Positions 8,482 through 17,687 of a DNA stretch of 55,317 nucleotides are shown here, piece by piece. Below the pieces are notes generated by a model. The model ran no database searches and was not told the DNA's origin. It saw only the letters and a list, made by a program, of their open reading frames with translations. Source of the stretch: Bacteroidaceae bacterium. Its GTDB lineage: Bacteria > Bacteroidota > Bacteroidia > Bacteroidales > Bacteroidaceae. Numbering within the stretch: the first letter of the stretch is position 1; each line of letters begins with the position of its first letter. The translations under genes and the position numbers were made by a program. The stretch covers positions 1 to 55,317 of the forward strand of contig JAFRTL010000018.1 in assembly GCA_017427065.1 (NCBI GenBank). Direction: 5' to 3'.

Positions 8482-9945
8482 CTACACCTTCTTCTTTTCA
8501 ATACGCTTGGCTGCACCAATAGCTCCTGTTGGACAAACCAAACGACAGAGATGACAACCTACGCAACGGGTTCCCACTATCTGGGGACGGCGGATGGCTG
8601 CATCGAAGGTGATGGCCTGATGGCCACCATCCTGACAAGAGGTATAGCAGCGCCCACAGCCGATGCAGCGTTCACGATCTATGCGCGGATAGACCATAGT
8701 TTGACGGTCGAGGTTGCTTGGTGCCACGAAGTTAGGAATCTCCTCACCCACCAACTGCTCAAGCTTCTCCAACCCACGCTGCTGCATGTAGGTCTGCATG
8801 CCCAACTGCAAATCGTCGATAATGCGGTAGCCATATTGCATCACAGCAGTACAAACCTGTACGTTACGACAGCCTAACTGAATGAATTCCAAAGCATCAC
8901 GCCATGTCTCAATGCCTCCTATGCCACTCAGTTGCACACTCTTGAGCACTGGGTTCTGCGCCATCTCCAGAATGAAACGCTGTGCGATAGGCTTCACGGC
9001 ACGACCAGAATAGCCAGAGACGGCCTTCTTATCAGACACGGTAGCACGACTGTTCATAGTCACACTTTTGATAGTGTTGATGGCGGAGATGGCATCGGCA
9101 CCAGCAAAGTAAGCACCCATAGCTGGCTCTGAAATATGGGTAATGTTTGGAGTCATCTTAGGGATAACGGGGATGGAGACATTACGTTTCACGTACGCCG
9201 TGAAAAAGGTAACCAATTCAGGATTTTGTCCCACATCGGAGCCCATGCCCGCCAGTCGCATCTGTGGACAGGAGAAATTGAGTTCAATGGCATCCACCCC
9301 TGCGCGTTCTGCCATGCGTGCCAAGGCTATCCACTGCTTTTCTGTCTGCCCCATGATAGAGGCGATCACCACCTTAGTGGGATAATTCTTCTTCAGTCGC
9401 TTCAAGATGTCAAAGTCGATGCGCATAGGATTCTCACTGAGTTGCTCCATATTACGGAATCCGTAGAAATCACCCATTCCATCGGATTGCATGGCATCAA
9501 ATCGAGGTGACACCTCTTTAATGTCTTGCGTGCATATGGTCTTATAATAGACTCCTCCCCACCCTGCTTCGAAGGCGCGTGCCACCATCTCATAGCTAGT
9601 GCTCACAGCCGAAGAGGCCAAGAAGAATGGGTTTTCACAATGGATGCCACAAAAATCGATGGCCAGACTTGGCAAACTTAACTCTGACACAGGAGCATCA
9701 GCCAACGCATGTACCAGTTCCCTAATGCGTATGGGACGGTCGTAGTGTATACAGGCTTCCTCAGCTGCTAGTAACTCAGAGTCTGTGCACTGAGCCACCC
9801 ACCTGCTTGCATGCTGCTGATTGTCAAACCTTATGGCACGTATAGCCCGAGCAGGATCACCATTCGGGCAGACTTGACTGCAAGGAGCATCAAGACATAG
9901 TAAGCAGCGGGTAGCCTCTTCTCTAAGGTGGATTTGCTTGTTCAT
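8482..9945 (-). CDS. preA: PreA-like dihydropyrimidine dehydrogenase with extra N-terminal Fe-S domain
   Basis: This 487-residue iron-sulfur flavoprotein should interconvert uracil or thymine and the 5,6-dihydro forms. The N-terminus carries C14, C17, C22 and C26, a cluster-binding segment usually found in the PreT/GltD partner. Residues about 90-400 form the dihydroorotate-dehydrogenase-like FMN barrel, with an NFSCPQM...GSDVGQ segment that resembles E. coli PreA as I remember it. Two ferredoxin clusters follow (CIGCGRC and CVGCHLC). No preT or other pyrimidine catabolic gene is adjacent, so the electron partner is unknown. It begins 25 nt after the rhamnosidase stop and may share its transcript. 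Confidence 0.8.
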   Translation of the reverse strand: MNKQIHLREEATRCLLCLDAPCSQVCPNGDPARAIRAIRFDNQQHASRWVAQCTDSELLAAEEACIHYDRPIRIRELVHALADAPVSELSLPSLAIDFCGIHCENPFFLASSAVSTSYEMVARAFEAGWGGVYYKTICTQDIKEVSPRFDAMQSDGMGDFYGFRNMEQLSENPMRIDFDILKRLKKNYPTKVVIASIMGQTEKQWIALARMAERAGVDAIELNFSCPQMRLAGMGSDVGQNPELVTFFTAYVKRNVSIPVIPKMTPNITHISEPAMGAYFAGADAISAINTIKSVTMNSRATVSDKKAVSGYSGRAVKPIAQRFILEMAQNPVLKSVQLSGIGGIETWRDALEFIQLGCRNVQVCTAVMQYGYRIIDDLQLGMQTYMQQRGLEKLEQLVGEEIPNFVAPSNLDRQTMVYPRIDRERCIGCGRCYTSCQDGGHQAITFDAAIRRPQIVGTRCVGCHLCRLVCPTGAIGAAKRIEKKKV

Positions 9946-9970
9946 GAGTATTTATATTTTAGTTAGATTT

Positions 9971-12550
9971 TCACTTCGTCACTGTATAGGTGCCAGCGGT
10001 GTACTCCTTAGATTCTGTCTCACCTGGGAGGGTTACATTAGCGGTGGCACCCTCGGGAATGGAAAACTCCCACGTCCACGCGTCACCTTCGTAACGCCAT
10101 GCACTGCGTATTAAGCCTGCAGCTGATTGGTACTCAGCAGTGAGGTGTCCTAATCGCTTGTCGGGCACAGGCTTCATGATAATATGCTTAAAACCTGGTT
10201 CAGCTGGGTCGGAAGCGATTCCAGCAGCGGTAGTCCACAACCAAGCGCAAACACATCCATAGGCATAGTGGTTGAAACTATTCATACCTTGTGGACCCAT
10301 GCCCTTATCAACCATGTAGCTGTTCCAACGCTCCCAAATGGTGGTGGCTCCTTGATCTACAGAATAGAGCCAGCTAGGATTACGACGCTGGAAGAGCAGC
10401 TCATAGGCAATGTCCTGCATGCCATTGTCTGTCAAGGTCTGCATCAGGATACTAGTACCCAGAAAACCCGTTTGCAGGCAATTGTCATGCTCAGCAAAGT
10501 TCTGACGAAGGCGCTCTATCATGCGCGTCTTCGCAGCGCCCTCGAAGAGTTGGTTTTTCAGTGCAAAAAGAGCAGGAGTCTGCATGGTATTCAAAATAGC
10601 AATCTTAAAAGTACCATCGGGACGGAAGAACTGCTGACGCAGGTAAGCCTTAGCCCCCTCCACCATCTGGCGATAGCGGTTGGCATCACGTCCAGTGGCT
10701 TGTGCCATATCCGCCATCATGGCAGCATCAATAGCCCAGTAAGAAGCACTCAGGTAGTTCCAATATACAATGGCCTCAGGCTTGGGCTGACGACCCTTTG
10801 GGGTATCCATGAAGGCTCCACCGCCACAACTCTCCAACGGCTCGTAACTCAACCAATCTGCCCACTGATAGTTACCGTTCTCGGAAACCAATGCATTATG
10901 GTCATACTTCGTGTCATTGATAAGGTTCATGTATTTCTCCATAGCCTCCCAGTTCTCTTCCACCATCTGGTTGTCGCCAAACTGCTTCCAAATGGTCCAT
11001 GGTACAATGATGCCTGCATCGGCCCATCCCAAACGCAGCATATCGCCACCATATTGTGCCAGAGGTGCCACACCAGGGAAACCACCACGAGGACTCTGAG
11101 TATCACGCATGTCGCGCATCCATTTGTGGAAGAACTGATCCGTATTGGCAAAGAAGGAACCAGTCTCTGTGAATACCTGCGTATCAGCTGTCCATCCCAG
11201 TCGCTCATTACGCTGTGGACAGTCAGTGGGCACAGAGAGGTAATTGCTGCGCTGTCCCCACTGGGTGTTAGAGATCAACTTATTGATAAGGTCGTTCCCA
11301 GTTGCCAAGGTTCCTATCTCGAGATTCTTAGCGATAGAGGTAACAGGCACTGACACGAGCGAACGGATATGCACCTCATCGGTAGCTGTAATGGAAGCAT
11401 AGCGGTAGCCGAAGAAGGTACACTGCGGAACATAAGTTTCAAAGCCCTCGGTACCAGCAAAAGTGTACTTCAGTATCATACCTATCTTAGGGATACGCAG
11501 ATTGTCGCGGTGAACGCTGCCCTCGGGACCATCCATACCACGATCCTTAGCGCCATTGCCATCGTTAAGCAATTCACCAGGCAAACAAGTAAGCACAGTG
11601 CCTGCAGGTGCCTTAAAAATGAATGAAGGCACGGCAGCAGCATTCTGCCCAAAGTCCACCACCAAAGTCTCTCCTGGACGAATCACCATCTCTTCTGCCC
11701 CGTTGTAGCTGCGTGCTTTCACTACCTTACCATATGCTTCGTCACTAATATTCTCCACATCTTTATATACATAAGCATCTACAGGAGCCAATGCCAAATC
11801 GGAGCGTAGGTAGATCTCAGCGCCCTCGGAGGGGAGAATCTCACCATTAAACTCATGATTGATCTCAGGAGTAGAAAGTTTCTCAGGCGTGAGGAATCCC
11901 TGTGGCTCACGAGCATCATATTCTTCACCGTCAAAGATGGCAGCATGTTTCACTGGACCAGCAATGCCAGCTTTCCAGTGATCGAGGTCGGTACCTATGA
12001 GTTGCTTACTGCCATCGGCATAAGTCAATTCCAGTACACCGCGAAACGCCACTTTTTTGCCCACCATGCCGTCATGACCACCAGGGGTTACGATGCGATC
12101 TGCCCACCATCCAGGAGTGACTTGCACGGCTAATTGATTCTCTGCCCCTTTCTTCGTCTTGTAGGCACCTGTAATCTCATAAGTAAAAGAGCGCTTGGTC
12201 TTCTCATAATGTGTGAAGCCAGGCTTTAAAACTTCATCCCCTATAAGTTGTCCATTGACATACAGCTGATAGACGCCTAGACCTGTAGTCATCCATGTAG
12301 CTTTCACCACACGTTGGTCATTCTTCACATCACTAACGAACCAACTCGCTCCATCTGCAGAACGCCCATTGTCGCTATCGTTAATACGACCTGTAACTAC
12401 AGGAGCATCGACTACAGAAATCCATTGAGAGGTATTCCATGCAGCATCGGCCAGAGCCTCTGTTCTAACATACGTTTCCATTGCAGTTTCTGAAGTACAT
12501 CCGCCAATGGCCACTGCTGCCATTGCCAGAAACCAATTCCTCATTTTCAT
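9971..12550 (-). CDS. GH78 alpha-L-rhamnosidase, lipoprotein
   Basis: This glycoside hydrolase removes terminal alpha-L-rhamnose from plant glycosides or polysaccharides. Two N-terminal beta-sandwich regions (the first with HYEKTKRSFTYEI) are followed by the (alpha/alpha)6 barrel with NERLGWTADTQ near residue 455, a segment that carries GH78 active-site acids, and a C-terminal beta domain. I place the start at 12550, giving a lipoprotein signal ending in AIGGC; an ATG at 12571 would add seven residues and overlap gltS by 17 nt. The gene begins 4 nt after the GltS-like gene. No SusC/SusD pair is nearby. Confidence 0.88.
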   Translation of the reverse strand: MKMRNWFLAMAAVAIGGCTSETAMETYVRTEALADAAWNTSQWISVVDAPVVTGRINDSDNGRSADGASWFVSDVKNDQRVVKATWMTTGLGVYQLYVNGQLIGDEVLKPGFTHYEKTKRSFTYEITGAYKTKKGAENQLAVQVTPGWWADRIVTPGGHDGMVGKKVAFRGVLELTYADGSKQLIGTDLDHWKAGIAGPVKHAAIFDGEEYDAREPQGFLTPEKLSTPEINHEFNGEILPSEGAEIYLRSDLALAPVDAYVYKDVENISDEAYGKVVKARSYNGAEEMVIRPGETLVVDFGQNAAAVPSFIFKAPAGTVLTCLPGELLNDGNGAKDRGMDGPEGSVHRDNLRIPKIGMILKYTFAGTEGFETYVPQCTFFGYRYASITATDEVHIRSLVSVPVTSIAKNLEIGTLATGNDLINKLISNTQWGQRSNYLSVPTDCPQRNERLGWTADTQVFTETGSFFANTDQFFHKWMRDMRDTQSPRGGFPGVAPLAQYGGDMLRLGWADAGIIVPWTIWKQFGDNQMVEENWEAMEKYMNLINDTKYDHNALVSENGNYQWADWLSYEPLESCGGGAFMDTPKGRQPKPEAIVYWNYLSASYWAIDAAMMADMAQATGRDANRYRQMVEGAKAYLRQQFFRPDGTFKIAILNTMQTPALFALKNQLFEGAAKTRMIERLRQNFAEHDNCLQTGFLGTSILMQTLTDNGMQDIAYELLFQRRNPSWLYSVDQGATTIWERWNSYMVDKGMGPQGMNSFNHYAYGCVCAWLWTTAAGIASDPAEPGFKHIIMKPVPDKRLGHLTAEYQSAAGLIRSAWRYEGDAWTWEFSIPEGATANVTLPGETESKEYTAGTYTVTK

Positions 12551-12554
12551 AGTT

Positions 12555-13883
12555 TTAGCATTTATTATCATGTTTCATATATCTTCTCCATGCATAGCCC
12601 ATAATACAACATCCAGCAAAAGCAGCCAAACCAAGGAATATTAGGCCATAGCCATTAGCAAAAGCCACTGGTGCAAAAGTAACCAAACAAATTTCCACAG
12701 GTGCGATGAACAGATATGCCAACGCATAGTTCTCTAAACAGCGACTACGCATATCGGGATCTGCTATACGTAACAGGGCTATACCCATGGCCATGGTACC
12801 TGTGAACCATCCCCAAGTAAAAAGAGCTTTCTCAAACCAATAATCTTTCATCAGCTTTCTGCCAATAAAAAGGACGTAGAGTAAGGTGACAAACAAACCG
12901 CAGATCAACAGGATAAGTAGCGGAACTAAGTATTGCATCACCACACTGAGTTTGATACTGCTGATGCCAAAGGCTACCAGAAAATCGGTGAAGGTACCGC
13001 TAAGATGTCCCATGGCCTTGGGTGAAACGTAAAAGGTGACTTTGGCACGGTCGAAGCACAATTTCAGGAGGATACCCACCACAAATGCACAACTGAACAC
13101 AGGCATCTCCAACTGTGGCAACCAGTATGAAACAAACTGACTGATGCCGTAGCCTCCAAGTGCCACCATGCAGATGATACAGACGTGAAATGCCAAGCTG
13201 TCGATAGAAATGGAAGAACTGGTAGCTTCACCCATGCTTTCACGCTTATTCATAGGAATAAGACCTGTACGTAACTCATCGGGCAATTCTGCAAAGTCAG
13301 TAATGAAGCTGGTATGTCCATGTCTTGTGCCCCACTTTACCAATGCCAGGCCTATAAACACCGATGCTAGGATACCCACAGTAGCAGCCGTCATAGCTAG
13401 CGTGAGCATATCATCACCCCCCATCTTGAGGAACGACTGTCCTATAGCAGCAGCTGTGCCGTGACCACCACAGTAACCTGCAGGCATACATAGTCCGAAG
13501 TAACCTTCGAGGGGCCAAAAACGACTAAGAATGAAGTAACCCAATAAGCCACCAAATGCCCATTGCCACAGCATACCCGTCTGCGAATAGGCCCACATGC
13601 GCCCGATATTCTCTCCCTGTTTCTCCCCCTTATGGGATGATGAAAATGGCAGACAGGCAAAGATCAATGCAATTAGAATGCCTGCATAGGTACCCAACTG
13701 GTCGCTCATAGGTATCCAGCCCAAGCCTCCTGGACCAAAAGCCAAGCCCAAGAAACCGGCAATGAGGCTTGGGGGTATAAAGTATCGTTGTGCGAAACGC
13801 AACTTCACGCGTATCAGTTTACCAAGGAGCAGTAAACAGGCTATGAAACCAACATCAACGAAGAGTGTCCAAGGGGTATACAT
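12555..13883 (-). CDS. GltS-like sodium/glutamate symporter family protein
   Basis: This 442-residue protein has about ten to twelve hydrophobic segments and no signal peptide. The GGHGTAAAIG motif (around residues 138-147) and the PPSLIAGFLGLAFGPGGLG segment near residue 40 match the GltS fold, which couples sodium entry to anion uptake. The substrate here is not certain. It is followed at 4 nt by the rhamnosidase lipoprotein, suggesting translational coupling and perhaps uptake of a product rather than glutamate, but that is inference. Confidence 0.8.
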   Translation of the reverse strand: MYTPWTLFVDVGFIACLLLLGKLIRVKLRFAQRYFIPPSLIAGFLGLAFGPGGLGWIPMSDQLGTYAGILIALIFACLPFSSSHKGEKQGENIGRMWAYSQTGMLWQWAFGGLLGYFILSRFWPLEGYFGLCMPAGYCGGHGTAAAIGQSFLKMGGDDMLTLAMTAATVGILASVFIGLALVKWGTRHGHTSFITDFAELPDELRTGLIPMNKRESMGEATSSSISIDSLAFHVCIICMVALGGYGISQFVSYWLPQLEMPVFSCAFVVGILLKLCFDRAKVTFYVSPKAMGHLSGTFTDFLVAFGISSIKLSVVMQYLVPLLILLICGLFVTLLYVLFIGRKLMKDYWFEKALFTWGWFTGTMAMGIALLRIADPDMRSRCLENYALAYLFIAPVEICLVTFAPVAFANGYGLIFLGLAAFAGCCIMGYAWRRYMKHDNKC

Positions 13884-13918
13884 TGTTCAAATTGAAAATT
13901 AGCAATTCATAATTAAAC

Positions 13919-15337
13919 TCACCTCATCCGAACGAAAATGCCATTTGCACCTCCCCATAGCCACAACACATTGAAGAGGATGCCAAAGATGACAGCCAAC
14001 CAAGTGTTACGGCGATAGATTTTCTCATAATACTCCTTGCTCTCCCACCGCTCTGAGAGCCACACCAAACGACGGCCATTACGGCAGAACACATAAGCCA
14101 ACAGGATATTGGTGGCAAAGCGTAGCAGTACAAGCTGATACAAAGAGGTTGGAAAAACGATTTCTAGGCCCTGAATGCCAGCAAAGAGAAGATAAAGTGG
14201 TATGCGCCAGCGGATACGATGACAAATGAGATAGTACTTTGGGAATAGTAATCCCACCCACGACATACGGTTGATGCCAGGCATGAGCTGTGGATCGTAA
14301 CGAGGATCAAGAGCCTCACGTATCAGGTTACTGTCGCGTTTCCAGAAGTAAGAAAGATTTTCGCTGAGGTGATGAGGATGGTCCTCACGATGCAAGTCTA
14401 TCAGTTGATCATAGGCCTGCTTATTATTCAGTAAATGGATGCGGAAGGATCCGTCTTCACGCAAGTAGAACACTTGTTCCTCGGATTCCTGTTGATGAAG
14501 TTCTGGAAAATCAATGTCATACTCCTCCTTGACATACTTACGAAAAGATTGGTACTGCTTGAAATCGGTGACCCAAAAAATCACCTTCGACAAATAGCCA
14601 TGCTCCACGCACTGTTCAAACTCCCATAAGTAACCCTCGCTGATATTGATACGCTGTAAAATAAGAGGTGCTTCGCGCTGCATCTTAAGCACAGCCTCTT
14701 GCCAGTCTTCCCCCGCATAAATGCGTTTGGCGCCGCGAGGAGGCATGAACTCGTTGGGTTGTCCGATGGCATAAGGTTGGTAGATTTTCAGAAGGGTATG
14801 CATCAGCTTGCGCTCGGATGATCTATGTCGGCTGTCTTCCTTAAAACTACGCAGATAGAGAATGAAATAATGCAAGTATGGTATATGATTGCTTCGGAAG
14901 AAATCCTGTTTACCCAATCCCATCGATAAGAGGTAATAAAGTGGCAGGATAAACATGAGCATAAAACTCAGAGGCAAGAAACGCTGGCGATAAAGGTCGA
15001 GTTCTCCACTCAGGAAACTCTCAGAATTAATCATATAGGAGAAAAAGTTCACCAAATAAAAAGCACCCCAAATAGTAGCCAGCATCAGAATCCATTGGGC
15101 TATCTTACGGCTGCGTATGGCCAATTTGTAATTATTGCTGAAGTAAATGATGAGGCGAAAAGGCAACGAGAGAAGTAAATAGATCAACACCATTACTATC
15201 AGTCCCCAAACGGTGCCTCCCATGGTATAACCAGCCTTCATCCAAATAGAAGGATCGGGTGAAGAATATGTTGGTTCCTGACGACCATTAGGCAGCATCT
15301 GCCACAGCATCATTAGGGTTATCATGAGTGCTCTCAT
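13919..15337 (-). CDS. Polytopic membrane protein with a central TIR-like soluble domain (function unknown)
   Basis: I do not recognise a named family with certainty. This 472-residue protein has hydrophobic segments near residues 38-60, 82-103, 121-143, 372-392, 397-416 and 442-460, enclosing a soluble domain at about 155-365. That domain reads LYLRSFKED, then AIGQPNEFMPPRGAKRIY, then WQEAVLKM, then GYLWEFEQC. This pattern recurs, as I recall, in uncharacterised membrane proteins of other phyla, and the last element resembles the helix of TIR domains that carries the catalytic Glu. A nucleotide-related role is possible but unproven. It lies between a small basic protein gene and the GltS-like gene, 32 and 35 nt away. 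Confidence 0.75.
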   Translation of the reverse strand: MRALMITLMMLWQMLPNGRQEPTYSSPDPSIWMKAGYTMGGTVWGLIVMVLIYLLLSLPFRLIIYFSNNYKLAIRSRKIAQWILMLATIWGAFYLVNFFSYMINSESFLSGELDLYRQRFLPLSFMLMFILPLYYLLSMGLGKQDFFRSNHIPYLHYFILYLRSFKEDSRHRSSERKLMHTLLKIYQPYAIGQPNEFMPPRGAKRIYAGEDWQEAVLKMQREAPLILQRINISEGYLWEFEQCVEHGYLSKVIFWVTDFKQYQSFRKYVKEEYDIDFPELHQQESEEQVFYLREDGSFRIHLLNNKQAYDQLIDLHREDHPHHLSENLSYFWKRDSNLIREALDPRYDPQLMPGINRMSWVGLLFPKYYLICHRIRWRIPLYLLFAGIQGLEIVFPTSLYQLVLLRFATNILLAYVFCRNGRRLVWLSERWESKEYYEKIYRRNTWLAVIFGILFNVLWLWGGANGIFVRMR

Positions 15338-15369
15338 ATATCTACTTATTAGTTAATGTGCTAAACCTA

Positions 15370-15699
15370 CTACAATTCATTTTGGACGGAAGAATCAGCC
15401 AGACTATCTTTCTTCTTGGCGCCATTTTTATTCTTTCCCGTCAGTAGGTCGGTAATCCACTTCCCTATCTTACGCTGTATGCCAGCCTCGGTAGTAGGGA
15501 TACCTGTCTGCTTGGTGAACCAACGTTTCAGTTTAGTGATACCTAGCAATTTCTTCCAACTGAAGGACACAGTGACACCTGGTAAAATCTCTGTGCCCGT
15601 CTTCTTACGTTTACGGGTGGTGCCCGTAGTAGTGGTTGTAGTGGTCACTGTCACTCCATTTTTGGTAGTCTTCTTAGTTGTTGTTTTTTTTGTAGCCAT
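15370..15699 (-). CDS. Small basic, threonine/lysine-rich hypothetical protein
   Basis: About 109 residues, starting at the ATG at 15699; an in-frame TTG at 15717 is less likely. The N-terminal third is a low-complexity Lys/Thr run (KKTTTKKTTKNG, then a tract of eight threonines broken once by glycine), followed by an ordered-looking basic segment with SFSWKKLLGITKLKRWFTKQTGIP near residues 45-70. No membrane segment or signal peptide is seen. The charge suggests nucleic-acid or membrane-surface binding. It begins 14 nt after the DAACS symporter gene, so it is probably cotranscribed with it. Confidence 0.65.
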   Translation of the reverse strand: MATKKTTTKKTTKNGVTVTTTTTTTGTTRKRKKTGTEILPGVTVSFSWKKLLGITKLKRWFTKQTGIPTTEAGIQRKIGKWITDLLTGKNKNGAKKKDSLADSSVQNEL

Positions 15700-15713
15700 A
15701 TAATCATCAATGT

Positions 15714-16877
15714 TCAACTTTTCAATTTAGTAAGTTTGTCTATTACCAATGCTATGGCACCATCTCCAGTCACGTTGCAAGCCGTACCGAAACTATCCAT
15801 AGCTATGTAAAGACCTATCATCAATGCCTGTGCAGCTTCATCGAATCCCAGCATGGATTGAAGGATGCCCAATGTTGCCATGATAGCTCCTCCAGGCACA
15901 CCTGGTGCCGCTACCATGGTGATGCCAAGCATACAAATGAACCCAAAGAATTGCCAGAAAGTGTAGGGCATACCTTGCATCAGCATCAAAGCCAAGGCAC
16001 ATGCAACAATTTTGAGCATACTACCAGAAAGGTGGATGGTGGCACAAAGAGGAATTACGAAACCAGACACCTCTTCGCTCACGCCATTGCGACGTGTCTG
16101 CTCTAAGGTAACAGGGATGGTCGCTGCACTCGACTGGGTACCTAATGCCGTAAAATAAGCGGGCAGCATCGTCCAAAGCAACTTTAGCGGATGGCGTTTC
16201 ACTACACTGCCTGCCACACAATAAAGTCCAATAAGCCACAAGATATGCAGTGCAAAGATAATACCAATGATGCTGATAAACACCATAAGTATACCAAACA
16301 CTTGTCCAGACTTTGTCATATTAAGGAATATACCGAAGATATAGAGCGGCAGCAATGGCAGTATGACGCTGCTGATAGTTTTAATGATGATCTGCTGAAA
16401 ATCACGTGCTACATCTTTAAGATAGGTAGTTTCCAAAGTGGCAGCACCAAGTCCTAAGACAAAAGCCATGACAAGCGCCGTCATTACGTCCATCAGTGGC
16501 GGAATATTCACCGTGAAATACGGTTCAATGCCCTTCGCTTCGGAAATTTCTTCCAAGGGAACCCCCTGAGTGATAAGTGAAGGAAAGAATGTCTGACCAG
16601 TGGCAAATGACACCAATCCTGCTACAAGCGTACAGCCATATGCCATCAACACAGTAACGAGCAGCATACGTCCTGCCCCTCGCCCTATGTCGGCAATGGC
16701 AATTGTGACCAGTCCCACAATAATAAGAGGAATGCAGAATCCCAGAAACTGGCTAAAAATACCATTGAAAGTCTCAAATACACGCACTAACCACAATGGG
16801 AGCACCTGACCAATAAGGATGCCCAACACGATGGCAATAAGAATACGTGGTAAAAGACCAATATGGAGCTTTTTCAT
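15714..16877 (-). CDS. Dicarboxylate/amino acid:cation symporter (DAACS family)
   Basis: This is a sodium- or proton-coupled transporter of acidic or neutral amino acids or C4-dicarboxylates, related to GltP, SstT and DctA. Starting at the ATG at 16877 it has 387 residues, slightly short for the family (400-430). The serine-rich re-entrant loop appears as TALGTQSSAATIPVT around residue 250, and the cation/substrate site as NVTGDGA near the C-terminus. Eight or so membrane segments are visible. A TATATTCG sequence on the minus strand (16898-16905) resembles a -7 box upstream. Confidence 0.88.
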   Translation of the reverse strand: MKKLHIGLLPRILIAIVLGILIGQVLPLWLVRVFETFNGIFSQFLGFCIPLIIVGLVTIAIADIGRGAGRMLLVTVLMAYGCTLVAGLVSFATGQTFFPSLITQGVPLEEISEAKGIEPYFTVNIPPLMDVMTALVMAFVLGLGAATLETTYLKDVARDFQQIIIKTISSVILPLLPLYIFGIFLNMTKSGQVFGILMVFISIIGIIFALHILWLIGLYCVAGSVVKRHPLKLLWTMLPAYFTALGTQSSAATIPVTLEQTRRNGVSEEVSGFVIPLCATIHLSGSMLKIVACALALMLMQGMPYTFWQFFGFICMLGITMVAAPGVPGGAIMATLGILQSMLGFDEAAQALMIGLYIAMDSFGTACNVTGDGAIALVIDKLTKLKS

Positions 16878-16945
16878 ATACAATCGCTTTAATGATGCGA
16901 ATATACAAAAAAACTTTTAAAACAGAAATGGATGTTGACTATATA

Positions 16946-17545
16946 TCAACGCTTAGGTTTGATATTCAAATTCACGCCAAGAATATCCTCACTATCAACA
17001 ATGGTCCAACTACTTCCAGTATATGCTCCAAAGGTGCGTTGGGTATCAAATCCCATATCAGATAATTCACGTATGACCTCATCACGGTCTTCTCCTACCT
17101 CGAACCCCAGATGGTGTACACCATTTCCATGCTTGTCATAGAATTCACGGAAGGAACTAGCTTTTGCATCAGCCTGGTGGAGTTCTAATACCCATCCTCC
17201 CATGTCAATGTTGCAAACCAACAGGTCGCACTCACTGTCTTCACCTCGGTAGGTATAAGGAAACTCTTTGCTGCTTCTAAGGCGATTGGTTGTCACCTCG
17301 GGCACAGGGATATCCAAGAGAGCTGCCCATGCCTTTGCTGCCTTGTAGATATCGCCCACCACAATGTTTATTTGAATGAACTTGTCTTTCTTCAGCGGTA
17401 TCTGTAATGGCTGAAAATCGGCAGGAGTGGACACTTGTGCAGCTGGTTGATTAGCACTTGGCTGTTCTTCTGTAACTTTGCTCTGAGGAGCGTTACATGA
17501 TGTCATGATCATCAATGCAGCAATGATAAATAATGAATTTTTCAT
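16946..17545 (-). CDS. VOC (glyoxalase/dioxygenase) fold lipoprotein
   Basis: About 199 residues from the ATG at 17545 (an upstream TTG at 17584 is unlikely). The N-terminus is a lipoprotein signal (MKNSLFIIAAL then IMTSC). The rest is a VOC fold with two beta-alpha-beta-beta-beta modules: QINIVVGDIYKAAKAWAALL begins the first and GVHHLGFEV the second, the latter carrying a typical metal-ligand histidine pair. VOC proteins catalyse isomerisation, ring cleavage or antibiotic modification, but an exported lipidated one is unusual and the substrate cannot be read. It has its own consensus promoter. Confidence 0.8.
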   Translation of the reverse strand: MKNSLFIIAALMIMTSCNAPQSKVTEEQPSANQPAAQVSTPADFQPLQIPLKKDKFIQINIVVGDIYKAAKAWAALLDIPVPEVTTNRLRSSKEFPYTYRGEDSECDLLVCNIDMGGWVLELHQADAKASSFREFYDKHGNGVHHLGFEVGEDRDEVIRELSDMGFDTQRTFGAYTGSSWTIVDSEDILGVNLNIKPKR

Positions 17546-17566
17546 TATGGTATGTATTAGACGCAA

Positions 17567-17598
17567 CAAATATATAGCATTCAATACAAATCTACAAA
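17567..17598 (-). promoter_or_regulatory. Promoter of the VOC lipoprotein gene
   Basis: On the minus strand a -33 TTTG (17598-17595), a 20-nt spacer and a -7 TATATTTG (17574-17567) match the Bacteroidetes consensus, 22 nt upstream of the ATG at 17545. This supports that start over the TTG at 17584, which lies within the promoter. Confidence 0.8.
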
Positions 17599-17615
17599 TA
17601 AAAATAGGGAATTAT

Positions 17616-17658
17616 AATAAAAAAGTACAGGTATGCAAAGAATTGCCACCTGTACTTT
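17616..17658 (-). terminator. Rho-independent terminator of valS
   Basis: A perfect 11-bp stem (17622-17632 with 17648-17658), with an inner GCAA/TTGC match in the loop, is followed on the minus strand by TTTTTTATTATAATT. It lies about 30 nt after the valS stop. Confidence 0.85.
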
Positions 17659-17687
17659 ATCTCATTAAAGGTTTTCGTATAACCTTA

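Noticed and set aside
10184-11353. 389-codon open frame antisense to the rhamnosidase
   Set aside because: A shadow of a conserved GH78 domain with a low-quality composition and no motif.
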